A stretch of 64,000 nt of DNA, from the NCBI RefSeq assembly GCF_026262505.1, contig NC_067204.1, positions 5,427,797-5,491,796 of the forward strand. The letters are read 5' to 3'. Below are positions 57,051 to 64,000 of the stretch, piece after piece. The translations under genes were made by a program, and so were the position numbers. Each line of letters begins with the position of its first letter. Position 1 is the first letter of the stretch. This DNA is from Trichomonas vaginalis G3. Lineage: Eukaryota; Parabasalia; Trichomonadida; Trichomonadidae. Below the pieces are notes generated by a model, which was given only the letters and a program-made list of their open reading frames with translations, searched no databases and was not told the origin of the DNA.

Positions 57051-57718
57051 TTATCCATTGCCAAGATAAGCATAATAATCATGAAATTATAAATATTGTG
57101 AAGTTTTACGGGCACTTACTCGCCCGAAAATTTCATATAATTTGGATTATGTGAACAATGATTATTTTTACTTCTAATGTAAATTTATATTTGAATTAAA
57201 CATAGTCGTAGTTCACATAATTCATATTTTATAAAAACAATCTAACAATGTTTATATAAGGATTTTATTTATATTTGACAATACAAAAGAGCATGATAAA
57301 CGCTTGATCCTCCACTTGCAATCAAGTATAATGTTTCAGCAAATTATTTTCCTTTTTCTTCAAGAGAATTGAACATTTCAATGATATTCCATTGAATAGG
57401 CTTGTATTTTACTTTTATTCTGTCCGAATTTCAACAAAATTTGTGAAATGTCGACTTTCAGTCGATTTTTTTTGTTCAATATATTGTATTTTGTTGGAAA
57501 ACTATCCATATTGAATCTCTTCCTAAACATGTTGTGCATTTTTGGAAGAATTTATCCAGTGAATTCATGTGCAACTTCACCAGGATGTATATAATATAAC
57601 TCATCATATCTAACAAACTCAAGTGCAAAAAATGCGTGAAAATGATTATTTTACATTCAATTTACTCCCTAATGAAAACCTTCTTCGAAAATACCAGAAA
57701 ACTAAAGAATATCTTATG
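57051..57718. other. Intergenic DNA with GGGCACTTAC hairpin
   Basis: No gene is seen. At 57103-57129 TTTTACGGGCACTTACTCGC followed by CCGAAAA forms a hairpin of the same family as those at 45614-45643 and 47862-47891. The rest is AT-rich. Confidence 0.65.
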
Positions 57719-59239
57719 TTATAACATTATTTTTTTGGCACCGTGTGAAATAAGAATTTCAGCAAAATCTTTACTATTTTCCATTATTGCAATATGAAGT
57801 GCGGTTCCTCCAAATTCATCTTTTTCATTGAGATTCGCACCATGTGAAATAAGAACTTCAGCAGTTTCTTTATAATTATTTATTGCTGTCACATGAAGTG
57901 CGGTTTCTCCATATTTATTTTTTTCATTGATATTTATACCATGTGAAATAAGAGCTTCAGCAATTTCTTTACTATTATTTAATACTGCATAATGAAGTGC
58001 GGTATATCCAAATTCATCTTTTTCATTGAGATTCGCACCATGTGAAATAAGAACTTCAGCAGTTTCTTTACTATTAATGAAAGCTGTCACATGAAGTGCG
58101 GTATATCCACATTCATCTTTTTCATTGAGATTCGCACCATGTGAAATAAGAACTTCAGCAGTTTCTTTACTATTATTCCATGATGTATCATGAAGTGCGG
58201 TTTGTCCAATTTCATTTTTTTCATTGATATTAGCACCATGTGAAATAAGAAGTTCAGCTATTTCTTTTCCATTATTTTCTGCTGCAATATGAAGTGCGGT
58301 TTCTCCATAGTTATCTTTTGCATTGATATTTATACCATTTGATAGGAAATATTCACAAAGAGATGGAATATTAAACATCGTTGAATAAACAAAGCATTTG
58401 TTTATATCATTAGTTTGATCGAAATAAACTAAAAATGATTCAAGATTATTATACATTCCACAATAATCTAAATCGATCTCTATATTGTACTCATTCATCA
58501 AGAATGTAACAAAATCAATGTTGTGTGAAATAATTGCATATTTCATGCATTCATTATCTGGTTTTTGATATTTCAAGCATTCACTCAAGATCTCTTTGTT
58601 TCTTCCTAAAAATGAAAATCTAAGACATTTTTCAGTTATTTCTGAGCTGAATTTCGTTCTTAATAACTTGAAACAATCAACTGCTCCGTGGTAACAGCAT
58701 AATTCAAGTAATGAATATCCTTCTTTAGAATATGGATATAAATCGCTTTCAAGCGTTTGATTTTTATCAAATTCATCTCTTTCTGTGAATGTGATGAATT
58801 TTTCTTTGTCATTATTCATAATTGCTCTGTAAATTGTATCTTCGATATGAATATCCAGATTTTCTGAGTTAATTTCTTTAAAATCATCATATTTGTATAA
58901 TTTAATTCCATATTCTTTGTAAAACAGGAAATTTGAAATATGTGCAATACTGCTGACCTCTGTGACATGGTAATTATCAGATATGAGTTTGGTAAGAAAT
59001 AAATATGACTTTGCATAGCGATTATTACACAGAATGATATTTAAAATGTCTTTAATAGCATTTGTGGGGAGATATTTCTTTGAATCAATCAATTCTGTTT
59101 TGATCATTTTGTAAATTGACTTTAATTCTTCTTCTTTTTCCGTTTTTAGCTGATACAATGCAAGATATGAATCGATATAGTATTTGTAAATACTTTGTAA
59201 TTTGTTGTATTCGTTTAGATGAACGTCATGGTTATACAT
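57719..59239 (-). CDS. Ankyrin-repeat protein of the MYNHDVH/MSDQDIH family
   Basis: The 506-residue protein is intact. It starts MYNHDVHLNEYNKLQSIYKY and shares the conserved N-terminal half with the genes at 29963 and 62812 (NAIKDILNIILCNNRYAKSY, LLELCCYHGAVDCFKLLRTK, AIISHNIDFVTFLMNEYNIE). Six ankyrin repeats with NEKDEFGYTALH and KETAEVLISHGANL follow, ending HGAKKIML. DNA of the repeats is very similar between units. The role is unknown but probably protein binding. Confidence 0.85.
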   Translation of the reverse strand: MYNHDVHLNEYNKLQSIYKYYIDSYLALYQLKTEKEEELKSIYKMIKTELIDSKKYLPTNAIKDILNIILCNNRYAKSYLFLTKLISDNYHVTEVSSIAHISNFLFYKEYGIKLYKYDDFKEINSENLDIHIEDTIYRAIMNNDKEKFITFTERDEFDKNQTLESDLYPYSKEGYSLLELCCYHGAVDCFKLLRTKFSSEITEKCLRFSFLGRNKEILSECLKYQKPDNECMKYAIISHNIDFVTFLMNEYNIEIDLDYCGMYNNLESFLVYFDQTNDINKCFVYSTMFNIPSLCEYFLSNGININAKDNYGETALHIAAENNGKEIAELLISHGANINEKNEIGQTALHDTSWNNSKETAEVLISHGANLNEKDECGYTALHVTAFINSKETAEVLISHGANLNEKDEFGYTALHYAVLNNSKEIAEALISHGININEKNKYGETALHVTAINNYKETAEVLISHGANLNEKDEFGGTALHIAIMENSKDFAEILISHGAKKIML

Positions 59240-59718
59240 TAATAATTTTTAAAAAAGACATATTTGCTATTTACCATATGAAATACCCCTTAAATTCCAT
59301 ATACTATGTTCTACATGTAGAAAACGAAGATCATAAAGATTTTGGATACCCTGATTTATCATAGCTTTTCAACTAAAATATTACCATCACAATTTAGCAT
59401 AGAATGATCCTTAAAACTTCTTATAGACTTAATTGTTAAATATTCAGAAATATTTTAAATCATTTGTATTTTTTGCTTATTTACGAAAGAATTCTTATGG
59501 TGACAACTTTATTACGTACCATATACCTATGTTTCTATATTTATTCTAAGATAGTTCCCTACAGTAATTACCCTCGAAACAACTAGCATAAAGATAGACT
59601 TTCAGTGCTATTCTCCAACGTTAAATTATTGAATTGGAATTATGAATCATTATATTAAAAACATTTATTGAGGAAAAAGTATTAAACTATCTAATATTTA
59701 AAAATATAACAAACAATT
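59240..59718. other. AT-rich intergenic DNA
   Basis: No coding, palindromic or repeated feature stood out in this stretch between the 5' end of the ankyrin gene and the 3' end of the beta-helix gene. Confidence 0.5.
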
Positions 59719-60645
59719 TTATTTCATATCAGATTCTTTCGTAGGACTTGGTGTCGGTTCATACGTACGGCATAAGTATGTTCCAAACATCTTAATTTCC
59801 TTAGTTTGGCTGAATTCAGTCGGATTTAAGTTTTGAACCTCGCCTTTGAACCTGGAATTGCTTGGAGTATAGCATTTGTTAAGTAAAAGTGAATAACCAG
59901 GTTCAACCGCTGCTATAAAGCGCATTTCATTGGATAAAAATTGAGTATCAATGATTTTTACAGTTCCTTTTGAAAGAACATTAGAAGCAACCAAAGGAGA
60001 CTTGTTGGATACAAAAGAAGATGATTTGGTTGTATAATTTCCTTGGTCCAAAATCAAAATTGCATTTCCGCTTGTTGTATCGTTAGCAAATGTTGAGAAC
60101 TTTATTAACGTGCTATAAACATGTGCTAATATTGCGCCTGGAGCTGATTTATAATTCAGATTTTCTTTTCCGCCGTCAATTCCTAAAGTATAAAATGACT
60201 TCGCTGGTTCCTTATAACACTTAACCAATGCGGAATGTGTGAAGTTTAGGATGTTTTCGGACTTTTTATCAAGATGAAAAACTGCAAAAGTTCCGATAGC
60301 ATTTTGCTTCGCAGCAAGATGTGATCTATATGCGCATATATGGCTAAGGAGATATGTTGATGTTCCAAAGCTTTCTATGAAAACTGAACCACCAGATTTT
60401 TCATTGTAACAAGAATCGAAAGTGATGGACTCAAGCATTACTCTTGTATATCCATCTGTTCTTGATACTATAGCGGATTTTGTATTCTTGAAAGTACAAT
60501 CATAAATGAAATAATCTCCATTTTCATATATTGAAACCCGCGATTGAAGGTAAGCGTACTCATCTGGATAATCTAGCTTGCCAAAAATATTGGTCCAATC
60601 GTTAATTGAAGCTGAGTAAATCTTACTCAGAAAGAAGAAAAACAT
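59719..60645 (-). CDS. Secreted beta-helix-like protein
   Basis: The 308-residue protein starts MFFFFLSKIYSASINDWTNI, a short hydrophobic signal-like segment. The rest is beta-rich with short repeating strands and Gly/Asn/Ser turns (GGSVFIESFGTSTYLLSHIC, GTVKIIDTQFLSNEMRFIAA), as in parallel beta-helix or Pmp-like surface proteins. It ends in a Pro/Thr/Ser-rich tail without a transmembrane segment, so it may be secreted or truncated compared with anchored relatives. It is divergent from the Sel1 gene with 69 bases between ATGs. Confidence 0.65.
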   Translation of the reverse strand: MFFFFLSKIYSASINDWTNIFGKLDYPDEYAYLQSRVSIYENGDYFIYDCTFKNTKSAIVSRTDGYTRVMLESITFDSCYNEKSGGSVFIESFGTSTYLLSHICAYRSHLAAKQNAIGTFAVFHLDKKSENILNFTHSALVKCYKEPAKSFYTLGIDGGKENLNYKSAPGAILAHVYSTLIKFSTFANDTTSGNAILILDQGNYTTKSSSFVSNKSPLVASNVLSKGTVKIIDTQFLSNEMRFIAAVEPGYSLLLNKCYTPSNSRFKGEVQNLNPTEFSQTKEIKMFGTYLCRTYEPTPSPTKESDMK

Positions 60646-60714
60646 TTAAATTTTTGACAGTTTACATGATAAATTTATTTACACTGTAAATTTTGTCAAA
60701 AATATTTGCTTCAA

Positions 60715-62322
60715 ATGATTATTCCTCCTTCTCCACAGCTTTTGTTGCATGTTGATGATCAGTTCTATGGCCAACAGATTTTCAGGAAGGAACCTTCAAT
60801 TTTACCATCAGAAGAACTTCGAAAACAGCGAGATTCATTCATTTTTGTAGATTTAGGCCTTATGTGCCTAAATGGACAAAATCCTAGAGTCAGAAAGTCT
60901 ATAAAACAAACATTAACTCTTTTATCAGCATTTTTTGAAATTCCAAATCCAGGAATTCCACTTTTCTTCGGTGTTTTATCAAATGCATTAGGTAACATCC
61001 CATCTTCATTATACTTTTTCCAACTTGCCGCTCAAAGGGGCAGCACAATTGCAATGAATGCAATAGGAGTACTTTATCAACGTTATTCCGCTTCAATACC
61101 AGATCAAACAGTCAATACTTTCCAAGAAGCTCTCAAGTGGCACAAAAGAGCTCAAAAATCAGGCTCCCTTGATGCTTTATCTCATCTTGGTGACTTATTT
61201 TACTCAAATAGCGATAAAATCAAAGCATTACACTACTACTTACAGCATTTCAAAGCTACTCATAGTATTTCTTCCGCTAAAAAATGCGCAGCCATTTTCA
61301 AAAAACAAAAACAATTCGAAGCTTCAAAACAGATGCTCAAATTAGCAGCAGCTCAGGGTGACAAAGAATCAGTACTAGATATGATCGACATATTACAAAA
61401 CGAAAACGACTCTTACGAATACAAATTATGGGAAAGTATCAGAATTCAATATAATATTCAGATTCCTCAACCACAAACATTCTCACATCTCATGAGTGCT
61501 TCACGGCATAGAGATATCGGGCTTCCGCCTTTCGCTGCCGCTGCAAATATACTTTCATTAGGAGATCCTTTTGGACAAATCGATAATACACAGAGATTAC
61601 TACAGAATCTTACAACACTTACGTTCTGTCATGATGATACTCCCAATTTCCCTACTGATCCCAGTTTTGTTGAAAAACCATCTCCGGCTTTTTACCCTTC
61701 CACGAACAGGACACGACTTTTACTACTGGCGTTCCAATATACGTCAGCCAACTTCTCAGAAAGGAACTTAAATCTTGCTAGTTTAGCATTAAAAACATTA
61801 AATGAAATATCTCCTAAAGGTATATGCGAATCCAAGCTTTGGCAATCAAAGTACAAGTACCCACGTGATACGGATTATGCTATTATTGGTTTTATTTCAT
61901 ATATTCTCGATGACTTTAAATCTGCATTAGAATTCTTCGAAGCAGGTGCCAAAAAAGGCTGTAGAACATGCGCACTGATGGCCGGAATCATGTTATTCCA
62001 TGGTATAGGCTTCCAGGCTAAACCGGACTTCGCTTGCTACTATTTCGCACAATGTCCGACCGACCCATTATCGTTACTTCACCTGGGAACTTCCTGTGAC
62101 GATGAAATTTGGCTGACAAGGGCTGCAAAATTTTTGGGTCTGCCGGCCGATAGCGGAAGAGTCTTTGAGTGGGCGGGAGATGCATTCATGGAAGGTACTA
62201 AAGTACCACAGAACAGACAGATAGCTCAGATGTGGTATGGACTTGCATATTCAAAATACAAAAAAGGTAATGAGGATATGAGCGAATTTCTCACCAAAGT
62301 TAAGGAAGTTGCAACTCTCTAA
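60715..62322 (+). CDS. Sel1/TPR-like repeat protein
   Basis: I start it at the ATG at 60715 because the preceding TTG at 60706 is not a normal start, giving 535 residues. Helical hairpin repeats of the Sel1 type appear: FFQLAAQRGSTIAMNAIGVL, WHKRAQKSGSLDALSHLGDL, KLAAAQGDKESVLDMIDILQ and FFEAGAKKGCRTCALMAGIM. Sel1-like proteins act as adaptors, for example in ER-associated degradation or signalling; the exact role here cannot be told. The protein begins with Pro-rich MIIPPSPQLLLHV and has no obvious signal peptide. Confidence 0.7.
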   Translation: MIIPPSPQLLLHVDDQFYGQQIFRKEPSILPSEELRKQRDSFIFVDLGLMCLNGQNPRVRKSIKQTLTLLSAFFEIPNPGIPLFFGVLSNALGNIPSSLYFFQLAAQRGSTIAMNAIGVLYQRYSASIPDQTVNTFQEALKWHKRAQKSGSLDALSHLGDLFYSNSDKIKALHYYLQHFKATHSISSAKKCAAIFKKQKQFEASKQMLKLAAAQGDKESVLDMIDILQNENDSYEYKLWESIRIQYNIQIPQPQTFSHLMSASRHRDIGLPPFAAAANILSLGDPFGQIDNTQRLLQNLTTLTFCHDDTPNFPTDPSFVEKPSPAFYPSTNRTRLLLLAFQYTSANFSERNLNLASLALKTLNEISPKGICESKLWQSKYKYPRDTDYAIIGFISYILDDFKSALEFFEAGAKKGCRTCALMAGIMLFHGIGFQAKPDFACYYFAQCPTDPLSLLHLGTSCDDEIWLTRAAKFLGLPADSGRVFEWAGDAFMEGTKVPQNRQIAQMWYGLAYSKYKKGNEDMSEFLTKVKEVATL

Positions 62323-62811
62323 TTCATATATTATTTATTTTATAGATAAAATTGTTATATTTTTTTTTTTGAATTTTAATTATTTGATTTTTATGCTATT
62401 GATTTAGGCAAATTTGTATTTTCAACATATACTTAAATAATATTATTGATATTAAGCACTAGTAAAAGACAGTTGAATTTTGATATTATTTTTATAAAAT
62501 TAAACTAAGTTTACAGTATATTTAATATTAGTATTGCAACAAAATGCCTGGAATATTAGCTGCTGTAAATGAATTTCAATCAAAAAATCATATGACATGG
62601 CATATTGTGGTATTGCTTTTTTTTCTAGTTTTCGACTTAACTGTTGATGTTATGACAGTTCACATATTTAGAATTAATCAAATTTCATGAATTCAATCCG
62701 AAATCTTTGAGATCATTGTTTTCAACATACTTAGCACATAATTCTTTTTCTTCTATTAAATTTTAAAGATATTTTTAATTGTAGAATGCACATATATATA
62801 TAAATTTTTTG
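62323..62811. other. Intergenic DNA duplicated from 23.6-23.9 kb
   Basis: No gene is visible. The last 240 bases match those upstream of 23875 closely (TATTGCTTTTTTTTCTAGTT compared with TATTGCCTTTTTTTATAGCT), so this is a segmental duplicate including the presumed promoter. Confidence 0.7.
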
Positions 62812-64000
62812 ATGTCTGATAAAAACATTCAACAAAATAAATATGGCGAATTGCGAAGTATCTGCAAATACTACATCGATGCGTACATTGCGTTGTATCA
62901 GCTGAAAACGGAAAAAGAAGAAGATTTAAACTCGATTTACCAAATGATCAAAACAGAATTGATTGAATCAAAGAAACATCTTCCTCAAAACATCATAAGG
63001 GATATTTTAGATATGATCCCATATAATAATTGCTATACAAAGTCGTATTTAACTCTTGCCAAACTCATATCTGATGAATATCAAGTCACAGATATTAGCA
63101 ATGTTAACCCTATTTCAAACTTCTTGTTTTACAAAGAGTATGGAATTAAATTAAACAAGTCAACTAATTTCGCAAAAATTAATCCAGAAAATGTTGACAT
63201 TCATACAGAAAATACAATTCACAAAGCTATTATGTATAATGAAAAAGAAAAATTTATTTCATTCACAGAAAGAGAAGGATTTGATAAAGATCAAATTCTT
63301 ATTAGCAAATTATATCCAAGTCTCTATTTTTCCGAAAAATATACATTGCTTGAATTATGCTGTTACCATGGAGCAGTTGATTGTTTCAAATTCTTAAGAA
63401 CAAAATTTGACTCAAAAATAACTGAAACATGTCTTCATCTTTCATTTTTAGGAGGAAATCCAGAGATCATGAGTGAATGTTTGAAATATCAAAAACCAGA
63501 TGAATATTGCATGGAATATGCAATTATTTCACACAACATTGATTTTGTTACATTTTTAATGAATGAATATAATGAAAAGATCAATTTACAAGTTTGCGGA
63601 ATACACAAAAATCTTGAAGCATTTTTAGTTTATTTCGATCAAACACATGCATCCAACGAATGTTTTATTTATTCTGCAATGTTCAATGTTCCATCACTTG
63701 CTGAATATTTTCTTTCTCATGGTGGAAATATCAATGAAAAAGATGAATTTGAACATACTGCTCTTCATTATGCGGCACACAATAATAATACTGAAATGGT
63801 TGAATTTCTCATTTCACATGGCGCAAACATCTCCGAAAGAGATGATGAATCGGAAACTGCTCTTCATATTGCGGCACATTATAATTGTAAAGAAACAGCC
63901 GAACTTCTTATTAGATTTGGTGCCGATCTTTCTGAAAGAGACTATGATGGACAAACTGCTCTTCATTATGCAGCACATTATAATTTTAAAGAAATAGCTA
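62812..64000 (+). CDS. Ankyrin-repeat protein, partial (runs off right edge)
   Basis: The frame from the ATG at 62812 (MSDKNIQQNKYGELRSICKY) is open to the end of the window, giving 396 codons so far. It has the conserved N-terminal half and the first ankyrin repeats (NEKDEFEHTALHYAAHNNNT, ERDDESETALHIAAHYNCKE). It is a close relative of the gene at 23875, and its N-terminus is intact where that one has a stop and a frameshift. The C-terminus lies outside the window. Confidence 0.85.
   Translation, partial: MSDKNIQQNKYGELRSICKYYIDAYIALYQLKTEKEEDLNSIYQMIKTELIESKKHLPQNIIRDILDMIPYNNCYTKSYLTLAKLISDEYQVTDISNVNPISNFLFYKEYGIKLNKSTNFAKINPENVDIHTENTIHKAIMYNEKEKFISFTEREGFDKDQILISKLYPSLYFSEKYTLLELCCYHGAVDCFKFLRTKFDSKITETCLHLSFLGGNPEIMSECLKYQKPDEYCMEYAIISHNIDFVTFLMNEYNEKINLQVCGIHKNLEAFLVYFDQTHASNECFIYSAMFNVPSLAEYFLSHGGNINEKDEFEHTALHYAAHNNNTEMVEFLISHGANISERDDESETALHIAAHYNCKETAELLIRFGADLSERDYDGQTALHYAAHYNFKEIA

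Noticed and set aside
1-64000. tRNA, rRNA or snRNA genes
   Set aside because: I looked for TTCRANNC-type B-boxes and cloverleaf arms by eye and saw none; a covariance-model search would be needed to exclude them.
1-64000. Spliceosomal introns with the T. vaginalis type ACTAACACACAG 3' motif
   Set aside because: No such motif was noticed; the breaks seen in host genes look like mutations, not introns.

Overview
The window looks like Trichomonas vaginalis (a parabasalid protist). The DNA is AT-rich and no introns are visible. Several host genes have a TCAY-type initiator a few bases before the ATG. The host part holds gene families typical of this parasite: long ankyrin-repeat proteins with a conserved N-terminal half, BspA-like leucine-rich-repeat proteins and a secreted beta-helix-like protein.

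Region 1 (1 to about 23,270) is the right-hand part of a Polinton/Maverick element. Its left end lies outside the window. It carries virion genes (coiled-coil protein, double-jelly-roll major capsid protein, probable penton protein, packaging ATPase, tail-collar-like protein, repeated fibre protein, small Gly-rich and basic proteins), replication and integration genes (SF3 helicase of the DUF5906 type, DDE integrase), an HNH endonuclease, a T5orf172/GIY-YIG protein and a D12-class (Dam-like) adenine methyltransferase. No DNA polymerase B or maturation protease was recognised here. The element is broken: about four genes are not intact and there are roughly eight breaks, but most other frames are open, so it looks fairly young. 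Its middle (9.5-16 kb) is a rearranged accessory zone. A module seems to be present twice, each copy centred on two blocks of 22-bp direct repeats around a short unique core. Seven palindromes centred on AGATCT lie in this zone. Four small accessory genes there have host-like initiators, whereas core genes are preceded by AT-rich motifs.

Region 2 (23.3-34.7 kb) is repeat-rich host DNA. It holds an ankyrin gene with a damaged start, a broken SPRY-like gene, ankyrin scraps, a small membrane protein gene, a 250-bp tandem array made of four hairpins per unit, an intact ankyrin gene and a helical-repeat protein.

Region 3 (34.7-53.9 kb) holds most of the housekeeping genes: a 1,648-aa IQ/Sfi1-like protein, a coiled-coil WD40 protein (ATG16-like), a USE1-like SNARE, a coiled-coil protein divergent from a roadblock dynein light chain, and a cullin. 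A BspA-like gene is split by a 1.6-kb transposon-like insertion with 9-bp terminal inverted repeats and an 8-bp target duplication. Many perfect hairpins and dispersed inverted repeats lie between the genes.

Region 4 (53.9-64 kb) holds an ankyrin pseudogene, two poorly characterised loci, an ankyrin gene, a secreted beta-helix-like protein divergent from a Sel1/TPR protein, and an ankyrin gene that runs off the right edge and is a close relative of the one at 23.9 kb.
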